A stretch of DNA of 64,000 bases from Gammaproteobacteria bacterium (GCA_018826895.1 JAHJYA010000042.1:1-64000), one strand, 5' to 3'. Shown: positions 16,111 through 26,042, counted from the first letter of the stretch. Notes: generated from the sequence alone by a model not told the origin. Program-made: numbers and translations.

Positions 16111-16926
16111 TTGGCCAAGATCCTCGTAGTCACGTCCGGCAAGGGTGGCGTCGGCAAAACCACCACCAGCGCTGCCATCGGTACCGGTCTCGCCCTGCGC
16201 GGGCACAAGACAGTCATCGTCGACTTCGACGTCGGCCTGCGTAACCTCGACCTCATCATGGGCTGCGAACGCCGTGTGGTGTACGACTTCGTCAACGTCG
16301 TCAACGGCGAAGCGACCCTCTCCCAGGCCCTGATCAAGGATAAACGCCTGGAGAACCTCTACGTGCTGGCTGCCAGCCAGACCCGCGACAAGGACGCCCT
16401 GACCCAGGAAGGCGTTGAGAAAATCATCAACGAGCTGCGCGAGTCGTTCGAATACGTGGTCTGCGACTCACCGGCCGGTATCGAAAAAGGCGCTCACCTG
16501 GCGATGTACTTCGCCGACGAAGCCATCGTGGTGACCAACCCGGAAGTGTCTTCGGTACGCGACTCCGACCGCATGCTGGGCCTGCTGGCGAGCAAATCGC
16601 GTCGCGCTGAAAAAGGCGAAGACCCGATCAAGGAGCACCTGCTGCTGACCCGCTACAACCCTGAGCGAGTGACCAAAGGCGAAATGCTCGGCGTAGAAGA
16701 CGTCGAGGAAATCCTCGCCATCCGCCTGCTCGGCGTGATCCCCGAGTCGCAAGCGGTGCTCAAGGCTTCCAACCAGGGCGTACCGGTGATCCTCGACGAC
16801 CAGAGCGACGCCGGCCAGGCCTACAGCGACGCGGTTGACCGCCTGCTGGGCAAAGAAGTGGCGCACCGCTTCCTCGACGTGAAAAAGCAGGGCTTCCTGC
16901 AACGCCTGTTTGGAGGTCGAGAATGA
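16111..16926 (+). CDS. minD: Septum site-determining ATPase MinD
   Basis: Membrane-associating ATPase that recruits MinC and oscillates with MinE. 271 residues starting at a TTG codon (16111) with AAGATCCTCGTAGTC following, which gives (M)[19 protein letters not shown] with the deviant Walker A motif at residues 10-17. [15 protein letters not shown] (switch region) and the C-terminal amphipathic membrane-targeting helix ([10 protein letters not shown]) are present. No ATG fits the conserved N-terminus, so the TTG start is well supported. The stop overlaps the minE start. Confidence 0.97.
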   Translation: MAKILVVTSGKGGVGKTTTSAAIGTGLALRGHKTVIVDFDVGLRNLDLIMGCERRVVYDFVNVVNGEATLSQALIKDKRLENLYVLAASQTRDKDALTQEGVEKIINELRESFEYVVCDSPAGIEKGAHLAMYFADEAIVVTNPEVSSVRDSDRMLGLLASKSRRAEKGEDPIKEHLLLTRYNPERVTKGEMLGVEDVEEILAIRLLGVIPESQAVLKASNQGVPVILDDQSDAGQAYSDAVDRLLGKEVAHRFLDVKKQGFLQRLFGGRE

Positions 16927-17177
16927 ATATTTTTGACTTCCTGCGCTCACGCAAGAAGGAAACCACTGCCTCCATCGCCAAAGAACGCCTGCAGATCATC
17001 GTCGCCCACGAGCGCGGCCAGCGCAGCCAGCCGGACTACCTGCCGGCACTGCAACAAGAGCTGGTCGAGGTGATTCGCAAGTACGTGAACATCGATTCCG
17101 ATCAAGTACAGGTTGCACTGGAAAACCAGGGCAGTTGCTCGATTCTGGAGTTGAACATCACCCTGCCGGATCGCTAG
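16923..17177 (+). CDS. minE: Cell division topological specificity factor MinE
   Basis: Stimulates MinD ATPase and restricts MinCD to the poles. 84 residues starting [21 protein letters not shown]: amphipathic N-terminal membrane/MinD-binding segment (about 1-30), then the topological specificity domain with the dimerising beta-strands and helix ([18 protein letters not shown]). The ATG overlaps the minD stop (ATGA), the usual coupled arrangement. A terminator follows at 17201. Confidence 0.97.
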   Translation: MNIFDFLRSRKKETTASIAKERLQIIVAHERGQRSQPDYLPALQQELVEVIRKYVNIDSDQVQVALENQGSCSILELNITLPDR

Positions 17178-17200
17178 GCGCCCGCGCAGTGCACACAAAT

Positions 17201-17224
17201 GGCGGCCCCGGTGGCCGCCTTTTC
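17201..17224 (+). terminator. Terminator of minCDE
   Basis: GGCGGCC (17201-17207) and GGCCGCC (17213-17219) form a 7-bp GC stem with a 5-nt loop, followed by four T residues. It lies 24 bp after the minE stop. Confidence 0.75.
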
Positions 17225-17241
17225 ATTGGCGATGCAAAACC

Positions 17242-17311
17242 CTGTAGGAGCGGATTTATCCGCGAAGCTGCTACAGGCTAAAAGCATCGCGAATAAATTC
17301 GCTCCTACAGA
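17242..17311. repeat. REP-like element with long inverted arms
   Basis: The arm beginning CTGTAGGAGCGGATTTATCC is mirrored by the arm ending AAATTCGCTCCTACAG, with TCGCGAA and TCCGCGA inside. It lies between the minCDE terminator and the rluA-like gene. The GTAGGAGCG arm belongs to the same family as the elements at 3721, 20590 and 48620. Confidence 0.8.
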
Positions 17312-17326
17312 ATTTCTAGACGCCCC

Positions 17327-17962
17327 ATGCCGCTGAGCCAAATCGAAATACTCCACCAGGACGCCGCCCTGCTGGTGATCAACAAGCCCACCCTGCTGCT
17401 CTCGGTGCCTGGTCGTGCCGAAGACAATAAGGACTGCCTGGTCACCCGCCTGCAGGACAACGGCTACCCGGAAGCGCGCATCGTCCACCGCCTGGACTGG
17501 GAAACCTCCGGCATCATCGTCCTGGCCCGCGACGCCGACAGCCACCGCGAGCTGTCCCGCCAGTTCCACGACCGCGAAACGGAAAAAGCCTATACCGCCC
17601 TATGCTGGGGCCAGCCGCAAGACGACAGCGGCAGCATCGACCTGCCCCTGCGTTACGACCCACCCACCAAACCGCGCCACGTGGTCGACCATGATCATGG
17701 CAAACATGCCCTGACCCACTGGCAGATACTGGAACGCTGTGGGGACTACTGCCGCGTCGAGCTGACGCCGATCACCGGCCGCTCGCACCAGTTGCGCGTG
17801 CACATGCTGTCCATCGGCCACCCGCTGCTCGGCGACGGCCTGTACGCCCACGAACAAGCCCTGGCCGCCTACCCGCGCCTGTGCCTGCACGCCAGCATGC
17901 TCAGCCTGACCCACCCGCAAACCGGCGAGCGGATGCGCTTCGAGTGCCAGGCACCGTTCTAG
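17327..17962 (+). CDS. rluA: RluA-family pseudouridine synthase
   Basis: Isomerises uridine to pseudouridine in rRNA and/or tRNA. 211 residues, close to E. coli RluA (219). The catalytic Asp is in the family motif IVHRLDWETSGIIVLA (residues about 50-65); the downstream KPRHVV and GRSHQLRVHM motifs are also RluA-type. There is no N-terminal S4 domain, which favours the small dual-specificity RluA type (23S rRNA U746, tRNA U32) over RluC/RluD. The neighbour relation minE-rluA matches P. aeruginosa PA3245-PA3246. Confidence 0.9.
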   Translation: MPLSQIEILHQDAALLVINKPTLLLSVPGRAEDNKDCLVTRLQDNGYPEARIVHRLDWETSGIIVLARDADSHRELSRQFHDRETEKAYTALCWGQPQDDSGSIDLPLRYDPPTKPRHVVDHDHGKHALTHWQILERCGDYCRVELTPITGRSHQLRVHMLSIGHPLLGDGLYAHEQALAAYPRLCLHASMLSLTHPQTGERMRFECQAPF

Positions 17963-17989
17963 CCAGACCCATTTTTTGCAGGGTACGCC

Positions 17990-19594
17990 CTAGCCCTGCT
18001 TACGCGGCCAGATCAGGGTAAAACATGCCCCGCCCAAGCTCTCGCTGCGGCTGATCTGCGCGCGGCCGCCGTGCCAGTAAGTGATCCGCCGCACGATCGA
18101 CAGCCCCAGGCCATGGCCGCCCGAAGCCCGCGTGCGGCTGTCGTCCAGGCGCAGGAAGGGAGTGAAGATGCGCTCCCAGGCCTCTTCCGGCACACCCGGG
18201 CCATCGTCCTCGACATCCACCCGGCAGCGCTGTCGGCCAATCTGGTAACTCACCCGTACCCGCGACTCGGCATGGCGCATGGCGTTGCTCACCAGGTTCT
18301 GCAACGCGCGGTGCAGGTAACGCAGCTCGGCCTCCACCAGCGCACCGCCGCCGTCCAGCGCATCACGCGAGGGGCCATGCTCGACCCGCACGCTCGCACG
18401 TAATGGCGCCAGTTCGGTGACCACCTGATCGATCAGCTCGCTGAGATCGACCGGCTGGAAGCTCAACGCCGGTGCGCCCTGCTCCAATCGCGCATAGGTG
18501 AGCATCTCGTCGACCAGCTTATCGAGGTCCTGGATATCGCTGTCCATGCCATCCATGTACTTGCGCCGCGCCGTCTCGCTGCTGGCATCAGCGATCATCT
18601 CCAGACCAAAGCGCAAACGCGCCACCGGCGTACGCAGTTCGTGGGATACCGCGCGCACCAGTTCGCGCTGGATGCCCAGCGAGCGCTGCAGGTGTTCGGC
18701 CATGCCATTAAAGGCTGCGGCCAGGCGCCCCACCGAATCGCTGCCATGGGGCGGTACTCGAGCATCCAGACGGCCGCTGGCGATATGCGTGGCAGCGCTC
18801 TCCAGGCCGCGCAGACGCTGTTCCAGCGGGCGTACCAACAGATAGACCATCAAGCCGATCAGGCTCAGACCCAGCGCACCGATCAACACCAGCAGTTGCG
18901 GTGGATAAGGGTTCATCTGGTACAGCGGGCCGATCTCCAGCACCCAGGGCGTGTCGATGATCCCGGAGAACACATGAATGGTATCGCCGCCCTTGCCCAG
19001 GGCCATCACCGTATCGCCCTCATCCACCCGCCGGCGCTGGTCGTCGTCCAGATTGGCCTCATCAAGGGGCACCAGGCGCAGGTCGAAACCGAACTGCTTG
19101 GCCTCCTTTAGCTCGGCCAGCCGGCGCGGCTGCTCATCGACCGGGTAGCGCACCAGCTCGTCAACCAGCAGGAAGATGGTCGCCCGCGCCAATTGCTCAC
19201 TGACCTGTTGCACCTCGCCGCTCAGGAGCAACTGCTCGCGCTCGCTGACCAGGCTGTAAACCGTAGCCGCGTGGGGGCCGGTCTGCTCGACCAACACCTG
19301 GCCGCGCTGCAGGCGGCCGCGATCGCTACTGTCCAGCGGTGTCGCGGCCAGCGCCTGAGTGCGCAGCGGAATGCCCAGCAGGCGCGACCAGGTATTGATC
19401 GCCCGGCGCCGCTCGACATCAACCATGGGCGCGAGATTGTCCGCCATCAGGCGAAAGGTGCCACGCGCCAGGCGCTCACGGTACTGGTCGGAACGCACCT
19501 CGTTGACCAGGTGCAACGCCCCCACGCCCAGCAGCGCCACCAACACCAGCGAACCGAGCATGCCGGCATAGATACGCAGAAAGATCGAGTTCAC
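17990..19594 (-). CDS. Sensor histidine kinase (RstB-like)
   Basis: Membrane sensor kinase paired with the response regulator upstream. From a GTG start at 19592-19594 (VNSIFLRIYAGMLGSL, an RstB-like N-terminus) it has 534 residues; the ORF's ATG at 19621 would add nine. TM1 is about residues 8-28, followed by a periplasmic sensor region of about 200 residues, TM2 about 233-254, a HAMP domain, the H-box VSHELRTP with phospho-acceptor His near 318, and ATPase boxes NLVSNAMRHA, DDGPGVP, GGHGLGLSIV. It resembles PA1158, next to nrdA in P. aeruginosa. The signal sensed is unknown. Confidence 0.9.
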   Translation of the reverse strand: MNSIFLRIYAGMLGSLVLVALLGVGALHLVNEVRSDQYRERLARGTFRLMADNLAPMVDVERRRAINTWSRLLGIPLRTQALAATPLDSSDRGRLQRGQVLVEQTGPHAATVYSLVSEREQLLLSGEVQQVSEQLARATIFLLVDELVRYPVDEQPRRLAELKEAKQFGFDLRLVPLDEANLDDDQRRRVDEGDTVMALGKGGDTIHVFSGIIDTPWVLEIGPLYQMNPYPPQLLVLIGALGLSLIGLMVYLLVRPLEQRLRGLESAATHIASGRLDARVPPHGSDSVGRLAAAFNGMAEHLQRSLGIQRELVRAVSHELRTPVARLRFGLEMIADASSETARRKYMDGMDSDIQDLDKLVDEMLTYARLEQGAPALSFQPVDLSELIDQVVTELAPLRASVRVEHGPSRDALDGGGALVEAELRYLHRALQNLVSNAMRHAESRVRVSYQIGRQRCRVDVEDDGPGVPEEAWERIFTPFLRLDDSRTRASGGHGLGLSIVRRITYWHGGRAQISRSESLGGACFTLIWPRKQG

Positions 19595-19658
19595 ACGCGC
19601 ACCTGCACGGCATACGCACACAACGTGGCGCGCGCCTTATAGAGAAGGCCGCGACCGC

Positions 19659-20393
19659 TCACTGGCCCGCCACAATGAGCGCGGCAGCTGCCTCGGCGAC
19701 GAACAGATAGCCCTTGCTGCGTACCGTTTTGATCAGCCGCGGGTGCATGGGGTCATCGCCGATCTTGGGACGAATACGTGAAATTCGCACATCGATGGAG
19801 CGGTCCTGGCCGTCGTACTCGATGCCGCGCAGGGCATTGAAGATCTCCTCGCGAGAGAGAATGCGCCCGGCATTCGCCGCCAGCAGCCATAGAAGGTCGA
19901 ACTCGGCACTGGTCAGCTCGATGCCCTGCTCGCCCAGCCAGGCCTCACGCATGGCGTTGTCAATCACCAACGGGCCGAACACCAAGCGCCGGCGCGCCTC
20001 ATCAGGGTCGCTGGCATGCCCTTCATGGCGCCGCAGCAACGCGCGAATACGCGCCAGCAGCACCCGTGGCCGCACCGGCTTGCACACATAATCATCGGCG
20101 CCCAGCTCCAGGCCCAGCACCTGATCCATGTCATCGGTGCGCGCCGTCAGCATCAGAATCGGCCCTTCGTACTGGCCACGCACCTTGCGGCAGATGCTCA
20201 GGCCATCCTCACCGGGCAGCATCAGGTCGAGGATCACCAGGTCCGGCTGCTCGCGCACGATACGCGCCGCCGCCTGGGCGCCATCGGCCTCGATGGCCAC
20301 ACTCAGGCCATTGCCCTCCAGGTACTCGCGGGTCAGCTCGGCGAGCCGCGGGTCGTCTTCGACAATCAGTATCTGCGGGGTGTCGTGCGGCAC
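19659..20393 (-). CDS. OmpR-family response regulator (RstA-like)
   Basis: Transcription factor partner of the adjacent kinase. 244 residues: receiver domain (about 7-120) with acidic pocket EDD, phospho-acceptor D56 (VILDLMLPGEDG), T83 and K105 (DYVCKP), then a winged-helix DNA-binding domain (LTSAEFDLLWLLAAN, and DVRISRIRPKIGDD). It lies 64 bp upstream of the kinase gene on the same strand, so they are probably co-transcribed. It resembles PA1157. Targets unknown. Confidence 0.93.
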   Translation of the reverse strand: MPHDTPQILIVEDDPRLAELTREYLEGNGLSVAIEADGAQAAARIVREQPDLVILDLMLPGEDGLSICRKVRGQYEGPILMLTARTDDMDQVLGLELGADDYVCKPVRPRVLLARIRALLRRHEGHASDPDEARRRLVFGPLVIDNAMREAWLGEQGIELTSAEFDLLWLLAANAGRILSREEIFNALRGIEYDGQDRSIDVRISRIRPKIGDDPMHPRLIKTVRSKGYLFVAEAAAALIVAGQ

Positions 20394-20530
20394 AGCGGCC
20401 TCCAGGCAGGTAAACGAATGGACGACCTCGGGCCGCCGCTGCGCATTGTAGCAATGCGCGCGACGGGCGCCGCGCAGATTGGCAGCGCCAGGGGCCTGTT
20501 TAGGTTTTGCCGCCGCAAAAAGCTTCGCCC

Positions 20531-20629
20531 CGGAGCGGGGCTCCTACGCGATAGGCGGCGTGGCGAAGCGCCCCAGGTCCTGTCGCGTTCTGTAGGAGCG
20601 AAGGGGGCGCCTAGCCTTTATTCGCGATA
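20531..20629. repeat. REP-like cluster upstream of response regulator
   Basis: A GGAGCGGGGCTCCTAC arm at 20532 and a long element at 20581-20629 (tgtcgcgttctgtaggagcg onward). The latter is repeated in inverted orientation at 48593-48641 with only two mismatches over 49 bp. The region 20394-20805 otherwise holds nothing recognisable. Confidence 0.8.
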
Positions 20630-20805
20630 AATTGCGCAAGCACTGCAGGCGTCGCGGCTAAAGCGGAGCGCCGCATGACCCATCCCAGGCAAGCTGGTAC
20701 CGACCGACATCTAATACATAACACGGCACGGCCTGATTAATGAGCGCAGCCGCGAATTAAAGGACTGTCGCCTCTAGCACAGAGCAGGCCAAAAAAGCCG
20801 AAAAA

Positions 20806-21044
20806 ACCCTACATCTTGTGTTTCTGTGAGCCAGTAAAAACACTGCCTCGGGTATCGAAAAAAACTTTGCCGGGTGCGACGGGCGGTCCCCTCGGCAGAA
20901 CCCTAGTAACTACGGGGGCTTGCGCCGCTTACCCAGAAACAACTCACAGTTTTATCCACAGCCAGGCCTGTCAGGTCCGCTTGCCTTCCCCCATGCACCG
21001 CACTATCTTGTATCCCCATCGCGCCAAACACCTACATGTTGGGT
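20806..21044 (+). promoter_or_regulatory. nrdA control region: DnaA box and NrdR-like boxes
   Basis: A perfect DnaA box TTATCCACA lies at 20952-20960. Two NrdR-box-like 16-mers, CCGCACTATCTTGTAT (20998-21013) and CACCTACATGTTGGGT (21029-21044), start exactly 31 bp apart, the helical spacing usual for NrdR box pairs. A further similar 16-mer, ACCCTACATCTTGTGT, sits alone at 20806-20821. NrdR represses ribonucleotide reductase operons, and DnaA boxes precede nrdA in E. coli. The assignment is by consensus memory, not a matrix search. Confidence 0.5.
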
Positions 21045-21355
21045 TTTGATGCAAAAGCAGCCCAAGCACATTTGCCCCCTGAAGGTCCACTCCAGGCAGG
21101 CAAAAAAGTGGGATACAGACGTTAAGCCGCCTTCGCCCCGTGCGAGGGCGGCGTTGCTTACGACCCCAGGCGAAGCGCAGCAAACACGTACATGCGGAGC
21201 CGGCGTCCAGGCGCATGCACCACTACATATAGGGCACGACCTGCATCGCCCTGTGCGACTCAGGTCAGGCTCACGAGATACGGCCGCACGGCGGCCTGCA
21301 GTCAAGCGCCAGGGAGGGGCTTTGCCCCTTCTCCCTGACCGGCTCACGCGGTTTT

Positions 21356-21377
21356 GCGCAAGGCACCTGCCTTGCGC
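21356..21377 (+). promoter_or_regulatory. Perfect 10-bp hairpin in nrdA leader
   Basis: GCGCAAGGCA and TGCCTTGCGC flank a 2-nt CC spacer, about 80 bp before the nrdA start. Just upstream (about 21310-21338) is a second inverted sequence, AGGGAGGGGC with GCCCCTTCTCCCT. There is no T-run, so an attenuator or mRNA-stability hairpin is possible. The rest of 21045-21455 shows no gene. Confidence 0.4.
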
Positions 21378-21455
21378 GGGTTCGTTGTTGTAATGGCTTG
21401 AACAGCAGGTCGCCCAGCGCGTCCAACTACATAAATACAGAACACGGAGACATCC

Positions 21456-24362
21456 ATGCATACCGACACCACTCGCGAGAACCCGCAGGCCCCCGCGCCT
21501 CAGGCCGCCGATGCCAGCAAGGACCTCGCCGCAACCGCGCCGGGTCAGCTGCGTGTGATCAAGCGTAATGGCACCGTGGTGCCGTACACCGACGACAAGA
21601 TCACCGTCGCCATCACCAAGGCCTTTCTCGCTGTGGAAGGCGGCAATGCCGCCGCTTCGTCGCGTATCCATGACACCGTTGCGCGCCTGACCGAGCAGGT
21701 CAGCGCCACCTTCAAGCGCCGCATGCCGTCCGGCGGCACCATCCATATCGAAGAAATCCAGGACCAGGTCGAACTGGCCCTGATGCGCGCCGGCGAGCAG
21801 AAGGTTGCACGCGACTACGTGATCTATCGCGAATCCCGCGCCCAGGCACGCAAGAGCAGCACCGTTGAAGTGGCCCAGCCGCACCCGAGCATCCGCGTTA
21901 CCCACCTCGACGGCACGGTTGCGCCGCTGGACATGGGCCGCCTGGACACCATCATCCGCGAAGCCTGCGAAGGCCTGGCTGAGGTCGATGGCGCGCTGAT
22001 CCAGAAAGAAACCCTGAAGAACCTGTACGACGGCGTGGCCCAGAGCGACGTCAGCACCGCCCTGGTGATGACCGCCCGTACCCTGGTCGAGCGTGAGCCG
22101 AACTACTCCTACGTCACCGCACGCCTGCTGATGGACAACATCCGCGCCGAAGGCCTGGGCTTCCTCGGGGTCGCCACCAGCGCCACCCACCACGAAATGG
22201 TCGATTTCTACGCCCAGGCCCTGCCGGCCTATGTCGCCAAGGGCATCGAGCACGAGCTGCTCGACCCGGTGCTGGGCACCTTCGACCTGGAAAAGCTTGG
22301 CAAGGCGATCAACCACGAGCGTGACCAGCAGTTCACCTACCTGGGCCTGCAGACTCTCTACGACCGTTACTTCATCCACAAGGACGGCGTGCGTTTCGAA
22401 CTGCCGCAGATCTTTTTCATGCGCGTGGCCATGGGCCTGGCGGTCGAAGAAAAGCAACGTGAAGACCGCGCCATCGAGTTCTACAACCTGCTCTCCTCGT
22501 TCGACTACATGGCCTCGACGCCGACCCTGTTCAACGCCGGCACCCTGCGTCCGCAGCTCTCCAGCTGCTACCTGACCACCGTGCCGGACGACCTGGGCGG
22601 CATCTACGACGCCATCCGCGACAACGCCCTGCTGAGCAAATTCGCCGGCGGCCTGGGCAACGACTGGACCCCGGTACGTGCCCTGGGCGCCTACATCAAA
22701 GGCACCAACGGTAAATCCCAGGGCGTCGTGCCCTTCCTCAAGGTGGTCAACGACACTGCCGTCGCGGTCAATCAGGGTGGCAAGCGCAAGGGCGCTGTCT
22801 GCGCCTACCTGGAAACCTGGCACCTGGACATCGAAGAGTTCATCGAACTGCGCAAGAACACCGGTGACGACCGCCGCCGCACCCACGACATGAACACCGC
22901 GAACTGGATTCCCGACCTGTTCATGAAGCGCGTGTTCGACGACGGCCCCTGGACCCTGTTCAGCCCGAGCGAAGTACCGGACCTGCACGATCTGACCGGC
23001 AAGGCCTTCGAGGAGCGTTACGAGTACTACGAAGCCCTGACCCAGTACGGCGGCAAGATCAAGCTGTTCAAGACCATCCAGGCCAAAGACCTGTGGCGCA
23101 AGATGCTCTCGATGCTGTTTGAAACCGGCCACCCGTGGCTGACCTTCAAAGACCCGTGCAACCTGCGCAGCCCGCAGCAGCACGTGGGCGTCGTGCACAG
23201 CTCGAACCTGTGCACCGAGATCACCCTGAACACCAACAAGGACGAAATCGCCGTTTGTAACCTGGGCTCGGTCAACCTGCCGAACCACATCGTCGACGGC
23301 AAACTCGACCTGGCCAAGCTGGAAAAAACCATCAAGACCGCAGTGCGCATGCTCGATAACGTTATCGACATCAACTACTACTCGGTGCCCCAGGCGAAGA
23401 ACTCCAACGTCAAGCACCGCCCGGTCGGCCTCGGCATCATGGGCTTCCAGGATGCCCTGTACCTGCAGCACATCCCGTACGGCTCCGACGCCGCCGTGGA
23501 ATTTGCCGACAAGTCGATGGAAGCGGTCAGCTACTACGCCATCCAGGCCTCCTGTGACCTGGCCGACGAGCGTGGCGCCTACGAAACCTTCCAGGGCTCG
23601 CTGTGGAGCAAAGGCATCCTGCCGCTCGACTCCCAGCAGATCCTCATCGAAGCCCGTGGCCAGAAGTACATCGACGTCGACCTGACCGAGTCCCTGGACT
23701 GGGCCCCGGTGCGTGCCCGTGTACAGAAAGGCATTCGTAACTCGAACATCATGGCCATCGCGCCGACCGCGACCATCGCCAACATCACCGGCGTGTCGCA
23801 GTCCATCGAGCCGACCTACCAGAACCTGTACGTGAAATCGAACCTCTCGGGCGAGTTCACCGTGATCAACCCCTACCTGGTCCGCGACCTCAAAGCGCGC
23901 GGCCTGTGGGACTCGGTCATGATCAACGACCTCAAGTACTACGACGGCTCGCTGCAGCAGATCGAGCGCATCCCGCAAGAGCTCAAAGACCTCTACGCCA
24001 CCGCGTTTGAAGTCGAGACCAAGTGGATCGTCGATGCCGCCAGCCGCCGCCAGAAGTGGATCGACCAGGCGCAGTCGCTGAACCTGTACATCGCCGGCGC
24101 CTCGGGCAAGAAGCTCGACGTGACCTACCGCATGGCTTGGTACCGTGGCCTGAAAACCACCTACTACCTGCGTGCCCTGGCCGCGACCAGCACCGAGAAG
24201 TCCACCATCAGCACCGGCAAGCTCAACGCCGTGTCCAGTGGTGGCAACGACGGCCTCAGCGCCGCCCCGGCCAAGGCCCCGACGGTCGAAGCTGCACCGG
24301 CGCCGGCACCCGTGCCCAAGGCCTGTGCCATCGACGAACCAGACTGCGAGGCTTGTCAGTAA
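21456..24362 (+). CDS. nrdA: Class Ia ribonucleotide reductase, alpha subunit
   Basis: Reduces NDPs to dNDPs aerobically with NrdB. 968 residues, starting MHTDTTRENPQAPAP with GGAGAC upstream. It is longer than E. coli NrdA because the N-terminus carries two ATP-cone-like regions (about 30-130, with RVIKRNGTVVPYTDDKI, and about 145-245, with VTHLDGTVAPLDMGRLD). Catalytic cysteines are visible in LSSCYL, SNLCTEI and AVCNLGSVNL, and the redox-active C-terminal pair in CEACQ. This matches the long allosterically regulated Pseudomonas enzyme. The gap to nrdB is 368 bp. Confidence 0.98.
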   Translation: MHTDTTRENPQAPAPQAADASKDLAATAPGQLRVIKRNGTVVPYTDDKITVAITKAFLAVEGGNAAASSRIHDTVARLTEQVSATFKRRMPSGGTIHIEEIQDQVELALMRAGEQKVARDYVIYRESRAQARKSSTVEVAQPHPSIRVTHLDGTVAPLDMGRLDTIIREACEGLAEVDGALIQKETLKNLYDGVAQSDVSTALVMTARTLVEREPNYSYVTARLLMDNIRAEGLGFLGVATSATHHEMVDFYAQALPAYVAKGIEHELLDPVLGTFDLEKLGKAINHERDQQFTYLGLQTLYDRYFIHKDGVRFELPQIFFMRVAMGLAVEEKQREDRAIEFYNLLSSFDYMASTPTLFNAGTLRPQLSSCYLTTVPDDLGGIYDAIRDNALLSKFAGGLGNDWTPVRALGAYIKGTNGKSQGVVPFLKVVNDTAVAVNQGGKRKGAVCAYLETWHLDIEEFIELRKNTGDDRRRTHDMNTANWIPDLFMKRVFDDGPWTLFSPSEVPDLHDLTGKAFEERYEYYEALTQYGGKIKLFKTIQAKDLWRKMLSMLFETGHPWLTFKDPCNLRSPQQHVGVVHSSNLCTEITLNTNKDEIAVCNLGSVNLPNHIVDGKLDLAKLEKTIKTAVRMLDNVIDINYYSVPQAKNSNVKHRPVGLGIMGFQDALYLQHIPYGSDAAVEFADKSMEAVSYYAIQASCDLADERGAYETFQGSLWSKGILPLDSQQILIEARGQKYIDVDLTESLDWAPVRARVQKGIRNSNIMAIAPTATIANITGVSQSIEPTYQNLYVKSNLSGEFTVINPYLVRDLKARGLWDSVMINDLKYYDGSLQQIERIPQELKDLYATAFEVETKWIVDAASRRQKWIDQAQSLNLYIAGASGKKLDVTYRMAWYRGLKTTYYLRALAATSTEKSTISTGKLNAVSSGGNDGLSAAPAKAPTVEAAPAPAPVPKACAIDEPDCEACQ

Positions 24363-24730
24363 GCGCGCGGATCTGAGCGGCATTCGCGGCGTTACCTGCC
24401 GGAGCGGCCCCCATCACATACATGCGTATGCTCAGGGGTTCCACTCCAGCAGGTGCCTAGCGACTACTCGCTCAGCTACGCGCTTGAACGCCGGGCAAGA
24501 GCAGAAGCAAAAACCGAGGATGGGGCAATCAGCAATACCGCCCCTCCTCACTGATTACCTGCCCCGCCCTCACCGGCGCGGGCTTCGGGGTAACGGCCAG
24601 CCAGTAGAGCCAGCCCCACGCAGCAACACCCGTTTTGCCTTTGCGCGCACGATGCACCGCAACGACAATCGAGATTTACTGATTTTCCATACAGGCCGGC
24701 CAAACGCCGACCTCAAGCAGGAGCCAAGTC
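24363..24730. other. nrdA-nrdB intergenic region, 368 bp
   Basis: No credible gene. The ORF that spans it is out of frame with nrdA and has no family character. No terminator with a T-run and no clear promoter were recognised, so nrdB may be co-transcribed or have its own start. AGGAGCC before the nrdB ATG is a good ribosome-binding site. Confidence 0.6.
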
Positions 24731-25981
24731 ATGCTGAGCTGGGATGAATTCGACAAGGACGACGGTACAGACACCGCCGCCGCCCACAGCAACACCGCCC
24801 AAGTGGCTGACATGAACATCGACAAGCTCGACCAGGTCGGCGGTGCTGCCGCGGTCGAAGCTCGCGCCATCGCCGCCGACGACAGCCCCGCTGTCGCCCG
24901 CGCCAAAGCGTCCCTGGACCAACTCGACATCGCCGAAGGCCTGGCCGAGCTGGAAGGCTCCGCCGCCCGCGTCGCGGTCGACGAAAAGCGCATGATCAAC
25001 TGCCGCGCCGACCTCAACCAGCTCGTACCCTTCAAGTACGACTGGGCCTGGCAGAAGTACCTGGACGGCTGCGCCAACCACTGGATGCCGCAAGAAGTGA
25101 ACATGAACGCGGACATCGCGTTGTGGAAAACCCCGGACGGCCTGACCGACGACGAGCGCCGCATCGTCAAGCGCAACCTCGGCTTCTTCTCCACCGCCGA
25201 CAGCCTGGTCGCCAACAACCTGGCCCTGGCCGTGTACCGCCTGATCACCAACCCGGAGTGCCGCCAGTACATCCTGCGCCAAACCTTCGAAGAGGCGATC
25301 CACACCCACGCCTACCAGTACTGCATCGAGTCCCTGGGCATGGATGAAGGCGAGATCTTCAACATGTACCACGAGATCCCGAGCGTCGCGAAAAAAGCCA
25401 GCTGGGGCCTCAAGTACACCCGCTCGATCTCCGACCCGACCTTCAATACCGGCACGGTCGAGACCGACAAAGAACTGCTGCGCAACCTGATCGCCTACTA
25501 CTGCGTACTGGAAGGCGTGTTTTTCTACTGCGGCTTCACCCAGATCCTCTCCATGGGCCGCCGCAACAAGATGACCGGCGTCGCCGAGCAGTTCCAGTAC
25601 ATCCTGCGTGACGAGTCCATGCACCTGAACTTCGGCATCGACGTGATCAACCAGATCAAGATCGAAAACCCACACCTGTGGGATGCCAGCATGAAAGAAG
25701 AAGCCACCCAGATGATTCTCCAGGGCACCCAACTGGAAATCGAATACGCCCGCGACACCATGCCCCGCGGCGTACTGGGCATGAACGCAGCCATGATGGA
25801 GGACTACCTCAAATTTATCGCCAACCGTCGCCTGACTCAGATTGGTTTGAAGGAAGAGTACCCAGGTACCTCCAACCCGTTCCCATGGATGTCGGAAATC
25901 ATGGACCTGAAGAAGGAGAAAAACTTCTTTGAGACGCGGGTTATTGAGTATCAGACGGGTGGGGCGTTGAGCTGGGATTGA
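24731..25981 (+). CDS. nrdB: Class Ia ribonucleotide reductase, beta subunit
   Basis: Di-iron tyrosyl-radical subunit of aerobic ribonucleotide reductase. 416 residues, starting [17 protein letters not shown] with an acidic, Ala-rich N-terminal extension, typical of Pseudomonas NrdB (E. coli 376). Iron-ligand helices are visible: [30 protein letters not shown] (Glu and His ligands) and [14 protein letters not shown]. The C-terminal [11 protein letters not shown] contains the tail that docks on NrdA. A rho-independent terminator follows 60 bp downstream and marks the edge of the accessory region. Confidence 0.98.
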   Translation: MLSWDEFDKDDGTDTAAAHSNTAQVADMNIDKLDQVGGAAAVEARAIAADDSPAVARAKASLDQLDIAEGLAELEGSAARVAVDEKRMINCRADLNQLVPFKYDWAWQKYLDGCANHWMPQEVNMNADIALWKTPDGLTDDERRIVKRNLGFFSTADSLVANNLALAVYRLITNPECRQYILRQTFEEAIHTHAYQYCIESLGMDEGEIFNMYHEIPSVAKKASWGLKYTRSISDPTFNTGTVETDKELLRNLIAYYCVLEGVFFYCGFTQILSMGRRNKMTGVAEQFQYILRDESMHLNFGIDVINQIKIENPHLWDASMKEEATQMILQGTQLEIEYARDTMPRGVLGMNAAMMEDYLKFIANRRLTQIGLKEEYPGTSNPFPWMSEIMDLKKEKNFFETRVIEYQTGGALSWD

Positions 25982-26042
25982 TTGCTAACTAGCACTACAT
26001 AGAGCTGTGCCTTACATGGATGTTGGGGTGGCTAGATAGACT

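Noticed and set aside
16758..16999. Possible gene overlapping the end of minD on the minus strand
   Set aside because: Entirely antisense to minD/minE with no independent support.
21045..21455. Cobalamin riboswitch or leader peptide before nrdA
   Set aside because: No B12-box or leader pattern could be recognised; class Ia enzymes do not use cobalamin. Only hairpins were seen.
21003..24383. A 1126-codon open frame on the minus strand opposite nrdA
   Set aside because: Shadow of nrdA caused by GC-rich third positions; its product has no recognisable family, while nrdA is unmistakable.
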